From positions 17,515 through 81,514 of the forward strand of contig CABYLU010000004.1 of the NCBI GenBank assembly GCA_902519835.1: DNA of 64,000 nucleotides, written 5' to 3'. The stretch is from an uncultured Pelagibacteraceae bacterium (GTDB lineage: Bacteria > Pseudomonadota > Alphaproteobacteria > Pelagibacterales > AG-422-B15). Made by a program: the position numbers and the translations under genes. Under the pieces are notes generated by a model that searched no databases, had not been told where the DNA came from, and was given only the letters and a program-made list of their open reading frames with translations. Shown here in pieces: positions 1 to 9,528 of the stretch (the first letter of the stretch is position 1; every line of letters begins with the position of its first letter).

Positions 1-713
1 AAAGTCTTGAGGAATATTTCTAAACATCCTTTGAGGTGGCTCATGTTGCTTTCTTGATCTATTACTAAACCCTCAACTTGATGGAACATAGGAGAGTGCG
101 TTTGATCATTATCACATCTAAACGTTTTTCCGGGAGCAATTAATCGAATTGGTGGTTTTTGCTTTAACATACTTCTTATTTGAACTGGCGAGGTATGAGT
201 TCGCAGAACATTTGGCATTCCGTCAGTCTCAGTTTCAACATAAAAAGTATCATGCATTTGTCGTGCAGGGTGGTGTTCAGAAGTATTTAAAGCAGTAAAA
301 TTATTGTAATCAGTTTCAACTTCAGGTCCTTCAGCAACAAAAAAATCTAAATCGCCAAATATAGTTATAACTTCCTCTATAACCTGACTGATTGGGTGAA
401 TAGTTCCGTATGACTTTGAAGTAGATAGAGTGATATCTAAAGTTTCAGAGTTAAGTTTTTTTTCTAATTCCTCGCTATTTAACTCTTCAGTCTTTGAAGC
501 TATTATTTCAAGAACAGTGTCTTTAATTTTATTTAATTTTTCAGCATGCTGCTTTCTTTCATCTCCAGAAAGACTGGCTAGCTCTTTCATTTCGAGAGAA
601 ATAATACCTTTCTTGCCAAGAAATTTTATCCTAAATTCATTTATGCTTTCGATATTTGTAAATTTATCTGAAGCTTTTTTAATTTCAGTTTCTAACTCTC
701 TAAAATCTTTCAT
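1..713 (-). CDS. pheS: Phenylalanyl-tRNA synthetase alpha subunit (C-terminus outside window)
   Basis: Catalytic subunit that charges tRNA-Phe together with PheT. Translating back from the ATG at 713 gives MKDFRELETEIKK, then the usual N-terminal coiled-coil arm (about residues 1-90). The class II core follows: the HPARQMHDTFYV segment, RTHTSPVQIR, and motif 2 with FRCDNDQTHSPMFHQVEG. About 237 residues are visible and the frame is open to the window edge, so the C-terminal part of the catalytic domain is missing only because the window ends. It is the last visible gene of the thrS-infC-rpmI-rplT-pheS order, 71 bases after rplT. No alternative in-frame start is needed. The identification is firm. 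Confidence 0.97.
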   Translation of the reverse strand, partial: MKDFRELETEIKKASDKFTNIESINEFRIKFLGKKGIISLEMKELASLSGDERKQHAEKLNKIKDTVLEIIASKTEELNSEELEKKLNSETLDITLSTSKSYGTIHPISQVIEEVITIFGDLDFFVAEGPEVETDYNNFTALNTSEHHPARQMHDTFYVETETDGMPNVLRTHTSPVQIRSMLKQKPPIRLIAPGKTFRCDNDQTHSPMFHQVEGLVIDQESNMSHLKGCLEIFLKT

Positions 714-784
714 CGTAGAACAACAATATCAGATTTAGTTTTTTCTGTAATAATAATATGCTTGAGAATATGATGCCAACTGAA

Positions 785-1141
785 TTATTTGGCTGAGGAC
801 TGAACCTGTTTTGCTAAATGCTCAAAAGAAGTAGGTTCATTCATGGCAAGATCAGCTAAAATTTTACGATCTAATTCGATGTTTAATTTTTTTAGACCAT
901 TCATGAAAACTGAATAAGAAATTCCATGTAATCTAGCTCCAGCATTTATCCTTTGGGTCCAAAGTGATCTAAACTCTCTTTTTTTTACTCTTCGATCACG
1001 ATAGGCATACTGCATTGATTTTTCTACAGCTTGCTTTGCGACTTTAAAAGTATTCTTTCTTCTGCCTCTATATCCTTTGGCTTGCTTAATTACTTTTTTA
1101 TGTCTTGCGTGTGCAGTAACTCCTCTTTTAACTCTTGCCAT
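785..1141 (-). CDS. rplT: 50S ribosomal protein L20
   Basis: Large-subunit assembly protein of 118 residues, the normal length. It opens with the family signature [16 protein letters not shown], has the very basic N-terminal extension ([15 protein letters not shown]), and then the globular part with [20 protein letters not shown]. It lies 16 bases downstream of rpmI in the classical infC-rpmI-rplT order. In E. coli L20 represses this operon through an mRNA pseudoknot; I could not identify an equivalent structure by eye in the short spacers here. Confidence 0.98.
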   Translation of the reverse strand: MARVKRGVTAHARHKKVIKQAKGYRGRRKNTFKVAKQAVEKSMQYAYRDRRVKKREFRSLWTQRINAGARLHGISYSVFMNGLKKLNIELDRKILADLAMNEPTSFEHLAKQVQSSAK

Positions 1142-1157
1142 TATATTTTCCTATTTA

Positions 1158-1355
1158 TTAAGCGTAGGGTAAAAACTTTTTAACTATTCGGGCATCTTGG
1201 TCAGATAAAATTGTAGAACCTCTTTGATTTCTTATCTGATTATTCGTTCTTTTAATCATACCGTGTCTTTTTCCACTTTGATATGATTTAACTTTACCTG
1301 AAGCTGTAAGCCTAAATCTCTTGTTAGCGCCTTTTTTTGTTTTTAATTTACTCAT
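1158..1355 (-). CDS. rpmI: 50S ribosomal protein L35
   Basis: Small basic ribosomal protein of 65 residues, the usual family length, starting [20 protein letters not shown] and containing the conserved [18 protein letters not shown] stretch. The frame stays open for 14 codons further upstream, but that extension ([14 protein letters not shown]) has no counterpart in L35, so I place the start at the ATG at 1355. It sits between infC (78 bases upstream) and rplT (16 bases downstream). Confidence 0.96.
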   Translation of the reverse strand: MSKLKTKKGANKRFRLTASGKVKSYQSGKRHGMIKRTNNQIRNQRGSTILSDQDARIVKKFLPYA

Positions 1356-1433
1356 ATTGAATGAACGGTTTATAGACCCTAGGTAAGAAAAAATCAAAAG
1401 TTTTTTATTAATGATAAGAATTAACTACTGCTG

Positions 1434-1982
1434 CTAATTTGCAGTGAAAATCATGGTAAATTGGCGACCTTCAAGTTTTGGCTCTTGCTCGATTTTACTT
1501 GTCGTACCCATTGTTTCTCGAATTCTTTCCATCAAATTTTCAGCAATATCATGATGTTCGAACTCTCTACCTTTAAATCGGATAGTGAATTTTACTTTAT
1601 CGCCTGCAGCGATAAATTTTTGAGCAGCCTTTACCTTGAAGTCGTAATCGTGAACATCAATTCCCGGTCTCATCTTAATTTCTTTAATTGTAATTTCTTT
1701 TTGTTTTTTCTTGGAGGTACTAGCTTTTTTTTGAGCCTCATATTTAAATTTACCAAAATCAAGAATTTTGCACACAGGGGGGTCAACTTGTGGTGATACT
1801 TCAACTAAATCAAGGCCTGCATCTGAAGCTTTTAGCATCGCCTCATCAGTATTAACAACCCCTAAGTTGTTACCTTTTTCATCAATTAATCTTACAGTGG
1901 AAGAAGTTATAAATTCGTTTATACGAAACTTTGGACCTTTAGTAGATAGCTGGGCTCTATTGTTTTTTCTTTGAAGTGCTAT
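1434..1982 (-). CDS. infC: Translation initiation factor IF-3, AUA start
   Basis: Binds the 30S subunit and proofreads start-codon choice. From the proposed start the product is 182 residues: a basic N-terminus (ALQRKNNRAQLSTKGPKFRINEFI), the IF3-N domain with VRLIDEKGNNLGVV and LDLVEVSPQVDPPVCKI, a Lys-rich linker, and the C-terminal domain ending EGRQFTMIF. The first in-frame ATG is at 1838, inside the N domain, and would remove 48 conserved residues. The frame is closed upstream by the thrS stop at 1998-2000. The only well-placed initiation codon is ATA at 1980-1982, six bases after AAAGGAG. Non-AUG infC starts are known elsewhere (AUU in E. coli) and allow self-repression by IF3. The codon choice is inferred from spacing. 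Confidence 0.93.
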   Translation of the reverse strand: MALQRKNNRAQLSTKGPKFRINEFITSSTVRLIDEKGNNLGVVNTDEAMLKASDAGLDLVEVSPQVDPPVCKILDFGKFKYEAQKKASTSKKKQKEITIKEIKMRPGIDVHDYDFKVKAAQKFIAAGDKVKFTIRFKGREFEHHDIAENLMERIRETMGTTSKIEQEPKLEGRQFTMIFTAN

Positions 1983-1995
1983 TTTAATCTCCTTT
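1980..1995 (-). promoter_or_regulatory. infC Shine-Dalgarno and rare AUA start codon
   Basis: On the minus strand AAAGGAG (1995-1989) is followed by six bases and ATA (1982-1980). An in-frame ATT at 1988-1986 directly touches the Shine-Dalgarno and is too close to be used efficiently. The arrangement fits the IF3 autoregulation seen in E. coli, in which IF3 discriminates against its own non-canonical start. It lies 3 bases past the thrS stop, so translational coupling is also likely. Confidence 0.7.
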
Positions 1996-1997
1996 GT

Positions 1998-3737
1998 CTA
2001 TTGATGAGACGGCATCATACATTTTTTTTGAAAAAAATCATTTAATTTTTCAAATTTAATTTTTTCTTGCTTGTCATTACCAAACTCCCTCAATGTTACA
2101 GTATTGTCTTCCATTTCATTCTTACCTAGGATCAATTGATAAGGTATTTTTTTTAGAGAATTTTCTCTAATTTTATAGCTTATCTTCTCATTTCTTAAGT
2201 CCTTTTCAACTCTAATACCATTATTTTTAAGAGATGAAAAAACACTCTCTGCATATTCGTTTATGTCAGAAGTAATCGGCGCTACCACAGCCTGAACTGG
2301 TGACAACCAAATTGGTAAATTACCAGCGTAATGCTCTATTAAAATTCCAATAAAACGCTCTAAAGATCCAAATAATGCTCTGTGTAACATAACCGGATTG
2401 TGCTTTAAACCGTCTTCGCCTACATAAGTAGCATCAAGTCTTTCAGGTAAATTTAGATCAACTTGCAACGTTCCACACTGCCATTCTCTTCCAATTGCAT
2501 CTTTGAGAATAAATTCTAGTTTCGGACCATAAAATGCTCCTTCACCTGGATTTAGAGTATATTCTAACCCTGTGGCTTCCATTGCCTCACGAAGAGCAGT
2601 CTCAGATTTGTCCCATACATCATCATTGCCGACTCTTTTTTCAGGACGGTCAGAAAATTTAATTGATACATTTTCAAATCCGAAATCTTTATAAATACTT
2701 AAAACTAGATCGCATACCTTTTTGCTTTCTTCGGTAATTTGGTCTTCAGTACAAAATATATGTGCATCATCTTGTGTAAATGCCCTGACTCTCATTAAAC
2801 CATGAAGAGCACCCGATGGCTCATATCTGTGAACTTTTCCAAACTCAGCCACTCTCAAGGGAAGATCTCTGTAACTTTTAAGTCCTTGTTTATAAACTTG
2901 TACCCCTCCAGGACAATTCATTGGCTTAAGAGCATATACTCGATCTTCTCTTGGTTCAGTAGTAAACATATTGTCACCAAATTTTTCGAGATGCCCTGAT
3001 TTTACCCATAAGGACTTATCCATTATATCTGGTGTATTAATTTCTTCATACCCAGCCTCTTCTTGTCGCTGACGCATATAATCAATAAGTGTCCTAAACA
3101 AAGTCCAACCATTGTTATGCCAGAAAACTGAACCTTGAGCTTCCTCTTGAAAATGAAATAAATCTAATTCTCTTCCAAGTTTCCTGTGGTCTCTTTTTTC
3201 AGCTTCTTTAAGTATGTTTAAATGATTATCTAGTTCTTCCTGAGACTCCCAAGCAGTTCCATAAATTCTTTGAAGCATAGGGTTGTTTGAATCTCCACGC
3301 CAATAAGCACCTGCTACTTTAGTCAATTTAAATGCTTTTCCAATTTTACCTGTTGATTCTAGATGAGGCCCCTTGCAAAGATCAAACCAGTCACCGTGAT
3401 AGTATACTTTAAGTTCTTCACTCTCAGGTAAGTCCTTAATAATCTCTACCTTATAGTTCTCTCCCTTATCAGAAAATAGCTTAATCGCATCTTCCCTGCT
3501 CATTACTTTGAATGAAGTCTTTTCGTCACGATTAACAATCTCTTTCATTTTCTTTTCAATAGTTCCAAGATCTTTTTCGGTAAACGGCTCTTTTCTATCA
3601 AAATCATAATAAAAACCATTTTCAATTACTGGACCAATCGTAACTTGCGTATCAGGAAACAACTCCTGTACAGCCATAGCTAAAACATGGGCAGTATCAT
3701 GTCTTAAAGTATTTATAAATGGTTCGTCGTTACTCAT
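1998..3737 (-). CDS. thrS: Threonyl-tRNA synthetase lacking the N-terminal TGS domain
   Basis: Charges tRNA-Thr and edits Ser-tRNA-Thr. The product has 579 residues against roughly 640 in E. coli. The missing part is the N-terminal TGS (N1) domain: the protein begins just before the editing domain, and a TAA lies in frame five codons upstream of the ATG, so no longer form exists. The editing site is intact (H13 and H17 of HDTAH, C121 and H125 of CKGPH). The class II core is complete (NCPGG, motif 2 [27 protein letters not shown], motif 3 [12 protein letters not shown]), followed by the anticodon-binding domain. It is 25 bases downstream of the glycosyltransferase gene ending at 3763. Confidence 0.97.
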   Translation of the reverse strand: MSNDEPFINTLRHDTAHVLAMAVQELFPDTQVTIGPVIENGFYYDFDRKEPFTEKDLGTIEKKMKEIVNRDEKTSFKVMSREDAIKLFSDKGENYKVEIIKDLPESEELKVYYHGDWFDLCKGPHLESTGKIGKAFKLTKVAGAYWRGDSNNPMLQRIYGTAWESQEELDNHLNILKEAEKRDHRKLGRELDLFHFQEEAQGSVFWHNNGWTLFRTLIDYMRQRQEEAGYEEINTPDIMDKSLWVKSGHLEKFGDNMFTTEPREDRVYALKPMNCPGGVQVYKQGLKSYRDLPLRVAEFGKVHRYEPSGALHGLMRVRAFTQDDAHIFCTEDQITEESKKVCDLVLSIYKDFGFENVSIKFSDRPEKRVGNDDVWDKSETALREAMEATGLEYTLNPGEGAFYGPKLEFILKDAIGREWQCGTLQVDLNLPERLDATYVGEDGLKHNPVMLHRALFGSLERFIGILIEHYAGNLPIWLSPVQAVVAPITSDINEYAESVFSSLKNNGIRVEKDLRNEKISYKIRENSLKKIPYQLILGKNEMEDNTVTLREFGNDKQEKIKFEKLNDFFQKKCMMPSHQ

Positions 3738-3762
3738 AAGGCTTAAGTATTATATCATCTAT

Positions 3763-4686
3763 CTATAAATGAGAATCTATTTTATCGAAGACTTCTTCCA
3801 TACTAATATTTCTTATATTTTTGGAAGAAATTGATAAAAAACTGCCTGTTTCAATACTTACTTTCTCTGGTGTAGTGTGACCGCCAAATAATGCTAAACC
3901 TCTGCATCCTAAGTGAGCAGCTAAGTGTGCAGGTCCTGTATCATTTGAAATTACATATTTTGCGCCAATAAGTAATTTCGCTAATTGAAAAAAATTTGTT
4001 GGCTGATTGTTATGTAAACATAACTTAACATTATATTTTCTTGCTGCATTTATTTCTCCTGGTCCTGGAGCAATAACAATATCCATTTCAAATAACTTTG
4101 ATTTAAGCTTTGAAATGAGCTCTTCATAATAAGGCCAGATTTTTTGATTATGTTTTGTGGAACAAAAAGGAAATAAAACTATGTAATTTTTTTTAATTTC
4201 AGAAGAAATATGAAAATCATCATCTATCATCCAAGAAACTTGGGGTTTTTCTGCGAACTGCGTATCTATTTTTGATCTTGATAATTGTAATTTAAATCTT
4301 TCTAAAATACTTTTTTTGTCAAATTCTTCTTTTGTTTCGTTAAGTCTTAACATTGTCCTTGAAGAGATCCATTCAGAAGAAGATAGATACTTTCGATAAA
4401 ATTCAGTTCGATGGGAATTTTGTAAATCAAAAATTCTTTCAAATTTATATTTGGTGAAAAATTTCTTCAATTGATATAGGTAGATTAAATTCCATCGAGA
4501 CTTCCTCTTATCTAAAATTACTTCATCAATAAAAGGGCACTTACCAAAATAATTATTAAATGCCGGTGTAGTTAAGATATATATTTTATGTTTTGAGTAA
4601 TGCTCTCGAATATCTTTCAAACATCCATTTATTTGAATAATATCTCCAAAAGAACCGTGCTTAATTACCAAAATATTCTTAACCAT
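3763..4686 (-). CDS. Glycosyltransferase family 9 (heptosyltransferase-like)
   Basis: Likely adds a heptose or similar sugar to the LPS core on the inner face of the cytoplasmic membrane. The protein has 307 residues. It begins with NILVIKHGSFGDIIQINGCL, the typical GT9 N-terminus, and has the donor-binding segment ISNDTGPAHLAAHLGCRGLALFGG in the C-terminal half. The start immediately follows the stop of the upstream glycosyltransferase (adjacent bases 4687/4686), so the two are co-translated. WaaC, WaaF and WaaQ cannot be separated by eye. Confidence 0.88.
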   Translation of the reverse strand: MVKNILVIKHGSFGDIIQINGCLKDIREHYSKHKIYILTTPAFNNYFGKCPFIDEVILDKRKSRWNLIYLYQLKKFFTKYKFERIFDLQNSHRTEFYRKYLSSSEWISSRTMLRLNETKEEFDKKSILERFKLQLSRSKIDTQFAEKPQVSWMIDDDFHISSEIKKNYIVLFPFCSTKHNQKIWPYYEELISKLKSKLFEMDIVIAPGPGEINAARKYNVKLCLHNNQPTNFFQLAKLLIGAKYVISNDTGPAHLAAHLGCRGLALFGGHTTPEKVSIETGSFLSISSKNIRNISMEEVFDKIDSHL

Positions 4687-5826
4687 TTAATTTATAACTT
4701 CTTTGTAAAAATTTATTGTCTCCTCACACATTTTAATTTTTGAATATTTTTCTCTAACATGTGAAATGCATGCTTCTGAAGTCTTTTCTGATTTATATTT
4801 TTCATTAGAAATTGCATTAATAATTTTTTTGCATAGATCCTCAGCGTTATTATTTTCAAATAAGTAGCCTGTTTCGCCGTCATTCACTGTCTCGACTGAT
4901 CCTCCATGATTTGACGCTATTACAAATTTACCCATTGCTTGGGCCTCGACAGAAATTCTACCAAAAGCTTCTGGATCTGTTGACGCAGATATTACTAAAT
5001 CAGCCAAACTATAAAAATTATTCAGATCAGTTCTTGAACCCACAAAATGTAGAGATTTTGCGAGGTTGTGTTCATTTGCAAAATTTTTTAATGAATTCTT
5101 TAGTTTATAATTTTCATCAGGACCAACAAAAATTACCTCGAATTTATGATTTGTTTGTTTAATAATTTTAGAAATTGCTTGAAGAAGAAGTTTATGTCCC
5201 TTCCACTCCGTTATTCTTCCGGCAAGAAGGATCTTAATTGCATCATAATCAATATTGAGTTCATTTATAATTAATTGTACCTGCTGAGCTTTAACGTTAT
5301 TTGGATCAAAAAAATTGAGGTCTATGCCTCTGGCAATAGTTCTAATATTATAATTTTTAGTTGGATAACAATTATTTATATGATCATTAATAAACTCTGA
5401 AATTGCTATTGTTCCATTTGTTTTTAACATAATGGAGTTATAGTACTTTTTTAGTGGATTACTAAAATTGTATGTACCATGAAATGTAGTAATAAATTTT
5501 GTGCCAGTTACAGCGCATGCAAAGTATGAGCTCCATGCAGGCGCTCTACTTCTAGCGTGAACAATTGTAATATTTAGTTTTTTGATAAGTTTTATAATTT
5601 TAATTATATTAAAAAAGATTTTGATTGGATTTTTAGAGTTAACAGAAGCATAGAAAACTTTTTCATTGTAGTCTTTTACTTCTGATGTTTTAGGCCCTGA
5701 ATGCGTTAGAATATAAGAATTATAGTTCTTCTCTGACAAAAAATTTGCAACATCTACACATCCTTGAGAAGCACCACTTACATCAAGATTAGGTATTACT
5801 TGTAATACGCAAATTTTTGATTGCAT
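4687..5826 (-). CDS. Glycosyltransferase family 4 (group 1)
   Basis: Retaining GT-B glycosyltransferase of 379 residues, probably in LPS or surface glycan synthesis. The N-terminal Rossmann-like domain has the VIPNLDVSGASQGCVDVA opening and the HARSRAPAW segment. The C-terminal half has LLAGRITEWKGHKLLLQAI, VIFVGPDE and the donor-binding motif DPEAFGRISVEAQAMGKFVIAS followed by GGSVETVNDGETGYLF, which is characteristic of GT4. It is first of a minus-strand group running into the heptosyltransferase-like gene and thrS. The acceptor and donor sugars are unknown. Confidence 0.88.
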   Translation of the reverse strand: MQSKICVLQVIPNLDVSGASQGCVDVANFLSEKNYNSYILTHSGPKTSEVKDYNEKVFYASVNSKNPIKIFFNIIKIIKLIKKLNITIVHARSRAPAWSSYFACAVTGTKFITTFHGTYNFSNPLKKYYNSIMLKTNGTIAISEFINDHINNCYPTKNYNIRTIARGIDLNFFDPNNVKAQQVQLIINELNIDYDAIKILLAGRITEWKGHKLLLQAISKIIKQTNHKFEVIFVGPDENYKLKNSLKNFANEHNLAKSLHFVGSRTDLNNFYSLADLVISASTDPEAFGRISVEAQAMGKFVIASNHGGSVETVNDGETGYLFENNNAEDLCKKIINAISNEKYKSEKTSEACISHVREKYSKIKMCEETINFYKEVIN

Positions 5827-5866
5827 ATAGTATTTCTAATAGTTAAATGATGAATAGTAAATCATT

Positions 5867-6613
5867 ATGCAAAATAAAATTAGTTACATTAATTCTTCTT
5901 TTGATGAACAAATCGCTTATTCAAAAGATGATCTTAAATCGCGAACAACAATTTTCTTTTTTGGAGGATATAGCTCAAGCATGGATGGAACTAAGGCAAC
6001 TGCTTTGAGTAAATGGTGCATTGAAAATAAATTGAATTTTTTGAGATTTGACTATTCTGGTCATGGCGTGTCAAAGGGTAAATTTGAAGATGGCGGAATT
6101 AGTAAGTGGTCAATAGAAGCGAGTGAAATATTTGAAAAATTTAAATCAAATAAAAATATTATTATTGGTTCGAGTATGGGTGGATGGATTTCTTTGATCG
6201 TATCTAAGCAAAAATCAAATTATGTGCATGGTCTAGTAGGTATAGCATCAGCACCAGATTTTGTTGTAGGTGAATGGAATAGGCTAAGTGTTGAACAAAA
6301 AAAACAAATTAAGTCTGAAGGTAAAATTATAATTAATTGGGATAAGTACGCTGAAGATTACACCATAACTTATAAATTTCTCGAAGATGGAAAAAAAAAT
6401 ATGCTCTTAACAAAGCCAATAGATATCTCTTGTCCTGTAAGGCTTCTTCATGGAAGGAAAGATCAGGTAGTAAGTTTTACAACCTCTGAGAAAATTATTG
6501 AATTATTGGAAAGTAAAAATAAAAAACTGACAATTATTGAAGATGGAGATCATAGTCTTTCAAGAGAAACTGATCTAAATACTTTATACAAAAATATCGA
6601 AGAATTATTATAA
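5867..6613 (+). CDS. Alpha/beta hydrolase (ABHD10-like)
   Basis: Predicted serine esterase or thioesterase of 248 residues with no signal peptide, so cytoplasmic. The nucleophile elbow is GSSMGG with S103. The acid and base are probably the Asp of HGRKDQVV and the His of DGDHSLS near the C-terminus. The segment FDYSGHGVSKGKFEDGGISKW is typical of the ABHD10/YcjY-like group. The stop overlaps the start of the next gene by one base (TAATG), indicating co-translation. The substrate is not inferable. Confidence 0.85.
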   Translation: MQNKISYINSSFDEQIAYSKDDLKSRTTIFFFGGYSSSMDGTKATALSKWCIENKLNFLRFDYSGHGVSKGKFEDGGISKWSIEASEIFEKFKSNKNIIIGSSMGGWISLIVSKQKSNYVHGLVGIASAPDFVVGEWNRLSVEQKKQIKSEGKIIINWDKYAEDYTITYKFLEDGKKNMLLTKPIDISCPVRLLHGRKDQVVSFTTSEKIIELLESKNKKLTIIEDGDHSLSRETDLNTLYKNIEELL

Positions 6614-7503
6614 TGAATTCAACTCTTAATAATTATTCACTTTTGGTATTTCTTGGTGCTGTTTGGGGAGCCTCTTTTGTAGCAATAAAGTTTTGCAACT
6701 TTATGTTTAATCCAATTGAAATAGGGTTTTTTAGAACATTTATTGGGGCGATTTTTCTTCTTCTAGCAGTTCTATATAGAGCAGGAAACCTTCAGCTTTT
6801 CAAAGAAAATACTTATACTTACGCAATCATTGGACTATTTAACGCCGCTATCCCTTTCACTTTGATCCCTTACGGATTATTAACTCTGCCTAGCAACATA
6901 GGTGTTATTATAATGTCAGCTAACCCTTTTCTTGCATTGATATTGGCACATTATTTTACAGATGATGAAAAATTAAACCTTAGAAAAATGATAGGAACTA
7001 TAATTGGTTTTTCTGGAGTTGTGTTCGCGGTTGGCGTGCAAGTTTTTGTAACTGATATGTCAAGTTTTATCGGCGCTTTAGCGATTTATTTAGCAGGTTG
7101 TTCATATGTGGTATCAAATTTAATTATTCGAAAAGTTTCAAACTTGCCTTCCGATATGGTTACGATGAATACGCTCGCATGGGGAAGTATATGGCTTATT
7201 CCATTGATGCTATTATTTGCTGAACCAATAAATTATGAAATGAATCTTACAGCGATATCTGCATTATTTTATTTAGGTATAATTCCAACTGGCCTAGCAT
7301 TTAGTCTGAGACAAATATTGATTAGAACTGCAGGAACTACTTTCATGATGCAGGTGGCATATTTAATTCCTGTATTTGGAATATTTTATGGCTGGGCATT
7401 AATGAATGAACCACTGAAATTTTCATTATTAATTGGCGTTATACTTGTAGTAATTGGGATCGCAATTAGTAGATTACAAGTTGAGTCGAATACAGGAATT
7501 TAA
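6613..7503 (+). CDS. EamA/DMT-family transporter
   Basis: Inner-membrane transporter of 296 residues with about ten hydrophobic helices arranged as two EamA repeats, the first opening with LVFLGAVWGASFVAIKFC and the second around residues 150-290. Drug/metabolite transporters of this size export amino acids, drugs or metabolites; the substrate cannot be told from sequence. It is coupled to the hydrolase by a one-base overlap and overlaps the convergent SDR gene by four bases. Confidence 0.87.
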   Translation: MNSTLNNYSLLVFLGAVWGASFVAIKFCNFMFNPIEIGFFRTFIGAIFLLLAVLYRAGNLQLFKENTYTYAIIGLFNAAIPFTLIPYGLLTLPSNIGVIIMSANPFLALILAHYFTDDEKLNLRKMIGTIIGFSGVVFAVGVQVFVTDMSSFIGALAIYLAGCSYVVSNLIIRKVSNLPSDMVTMNTLAWGSIWLIPLMLLFAEPINYEMNLTAISALFYLGIIPTGLAFSLRQILIRTAGTTFMMQVAYLIPVFGIFYGWALMNEPLKFSLLIGVILVVIGIAISRLQVESNTGI

Positions 7504-8348
7504 TTATTTAAATTAATTATTTGATTATAACCTTCTTTATATGAGGGATATTCTAAAATAATACCAAATTCTTCTTTGATAAGCCTGTTGCTCACTTTTT
7601 TATTTTCAGAAAAAAAACTTTCTATTTGTTCTTTTTTACTTAACGTCTCATAAAGAACTTCATTGGGTATAGTAATTGAAATCTTTTTTGAAATATAGTC
7701 AATCACATCATCAAGAGTCGACGGACAGTCGTCAGCAATATTGTATATAGAAATAGGATTCGGTTTGTTCATTGAAGCTAAAATAATATTTGTTAAATCA
7801 TTGATGTATATTCTTGAAAAATAATGTCCCTTTTTTATTATTCTTGTGAAATTTCGAGATTGAATTCTCCCAAGGATATTTCTTTCTGGTCCATATATTC
7901 CAGCAATTCTAAAAATATGTAAGGGTAGATTATATTTTTTAGATAACTGATACCACTGATCCTCTGCAAGCTGGCGGTTAATTCCTCTTTTAGACTTAGT
8001 GAGTAATCTTGAGGTTTCACTCACAAATTGACCGTCATGATCGCCATAAACACTTGTAGCAGATAAGTAGCCAATCCATTTAAGATTAACTAATTCATGT
8101 AAATTAAAATTTATGTTTTTTAAAAAAATATCACCACTTTGATCCGGTGGCACAGATATAATTAAATGAGTTATTTCATTTTTATATTTTTCGAGAATAT
8201 TTGGAGTCTTTAAAGGGTCAATGATTCGAATATTTTTTTGATTAATTTGTGAACTATTTAGACTTCGAGATGTTGCAAAAATTTCTTGATTACTTACCTT
8301 GCTTGCGAGATGTTTGGCTGTATATCCATAACCAAATATAAAGATCAT
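7500..8348 (-). CDS. NAD-dependent epimerase/dehydratase family protein (YeeZ-like SDR)
   Basis: Extended short-chain dehydrogenase of 282 residues. The N-terminal nucleotide-binding turn is FIFGYGYTAKHLASK, a form typical of the YeeZ/YbjT-like atypical SDRs. Further on are SVPPDQSGD, the SATSVYGDHDG stretch, and RIAGIYGPERNILGRI. The canonical YxxxK is replaced by a weak match. It precedes queG's stop by four bases in a minus-strand cluster. The substrate is unknown. Confidence 0.78.
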   Translation of the reverse strand: MIFIFGYGYTAKHLASKVSNQEIFATSRSLNSSQINQKNIRIIDPLKTPNILEKYKNEITHLIISVPPDQSGDIFLKNINFNLHELVNLKWIGYLSATSVYGDHDGQFVSETSRLLTKSKRGINRQLAEDQWYQLSKKYNLPLHIFRIAGIYGPERNILGRIQSRNFTRIIKKGHYFSRIYINDLTNIILASMNKPNPISIYNIADDCPSTLDDVIDYISKKISITIPNEVLYETLSKKEQIESFFSENKKVSNRLIKEEFGIILEYPSYKEGYNQIINLNN

Positions 8349-8352
8349 AAGT

Positions 8353-9528
8353 TTAATTCAACCATTCTTCTTGGACATTTTTATTTTTTTCAAGAGCAAA
8401 ATATTTTTTTTTATAGTTTTCAATATGATTACTATCGATCAATTGCTTTAATGACCAAATAGCCATTGCTCTTACAGTAGAAGATTCATCTTCTAAAAGT
8501 GCCTCGATATCTTTCTTATATTTTTTTTCTTTACTATTTCCTACTGCGATTAATACATTTCTTAAAAATCTATCTCTGCCGATCCTTTTAATACTCGATT
8601 TAGAAAACTTTTTTCTGAAATCTTCATCTGTTAAACTTAAAAATTCACCTAAATCAGGCTTGATAAGATCATCTCTCGGATAAAAACTAATTTCTTTAGA
8701 TTTTTTTGCAAATTTATTCCAGGGGCAAACTGCTAAACAATCATCACAACCATAAATTCTATTTCCAATTAGTTTTCTCATATTTTTATCTATAATTCCT
8801 TTATGTTCTATTGTGAGATATGAAATACATTTAGTAGCATCTAATTTGTAAGGCTCAACAATTGCATTAGTTGGGCATATATCAATACAGTTTGTACATG
8901 AACCACAATGATCAATTTCTGGATGAGTATTATTTATTTTAATATCAACAAAAATTGATGAAAGAAATAACCATGATCCAAAGTCTTTTGAAACTAGATT
9001 TGTATGCTTGCCTTGCCAACCAATGCCACCTTTCATAGAAATAGGCTTTTCCATAACAGGAGCTGTATCCACAAAGTATTTAAAACTACAATTAAACAAC
9101 TTTGAAATTTTAAATGAAAGACTTTTCAATTTTTTTTTAATAATTTTATGATAATCAGAATTTCTTGAATAAACAGAAATTATACCCTTATTTTTTTCAG
9201 ATAATAACTCAAGCGAATTACATTCAAAGTGATAGTTGATCCCAAGAACAATTATTGACTGAGCTTCATCCCACAAAACATTTGGATTTGATCTACAATT
9301 AGATCTTTTCTCCATCCATGCCATTTCACCATGATGATTTTTTTCCAAGAACTCATCTAGTTCTTTTTTAAAATCCAAGTTCGGGTTTATATCTACAACA
9401 CCAAAAGTATCAAAACCATGCTGCTCTATTAATTTTTTTAGTTCATTACTTTTATCTAGTTGACTTTCTTCAACTGATCTTTGAAGCCTAATGGCTGAGG
9501 AAGAATGTTTACTATCTCTTTTGGACAT
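8353..9528 (-). CDS. queG: Epoxyqueuosine reductase QueG
   Basis: Cobalamin- and iron-sulfur-dependent enzyme for the last step of queuosine synthesis in tRNA. The product has 391 residues. Both ferredoxin-like clusters are present (CGSCTNCIDICPTNAI and CDDCLAVCPWNKFA), preceded by the MKGGIGWQGKHTNL segment and followed by C-terminal HEAT-like repeats (DESSTVRAMAIWSLKQL). The only in-frame ATG before the conserved region is at 9528, giving a 73-base overlap with the 3' end of gltB; no TTG or GTG lies closer. The first 25 residues are therefore encoded inside gltB in another frame. Confidence 0.93.
   Translation of the reverse strand: MSKRDSKHSSSAIRLQRSVEESQLDKSNELKKLIEQHGFDTFGVVDINPNLDFKKELDEFLEKNHHGEMAWMEKRSNCRSNPNVLWDEAQSIIVLGINYHFECNSLELLSEKNKGIISVYSRNSDYHKIIKKKLKSLSFKISKLFNCSFKYFVDTAPVMEKPISMKGGIGWQGKHTNLVSKDFGSWLFLSSIFVDIKINNTHPEIDHCGSCTNCIDICPTNAIVEPYKLDATKCISYLTIEHKGIIDKNMRKLIGNRIYGCDDCLAVCPWNKFAKKSKEISFYPRDDLIKPDLGEFLSLTDEDFRKKFSKSSIKRIGRDRFLRNVLIAVGNSKEKKYKKDIEALLEDESSTVRAMAIWSLKQLIDSNHIENYKKKYFALEKNKNVQEEWLN

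Noticed and set aside
1356..1397. Fourteen-codon N-terminal extension of rpmI
   Set aside because: L35 is consistently about 65 residues and starts at the internal Met; the extension has no family counterpart.
1356..1433. Possible L20 or attenuator hairpin between infC and rpmI
   Set aside because: Only a weak A/T-rich self-complementarity around the AAAAAACTTTTGATTTTTTC stretch is visible on the minus strand; it could not be separated from background in such AT-rich DNA.
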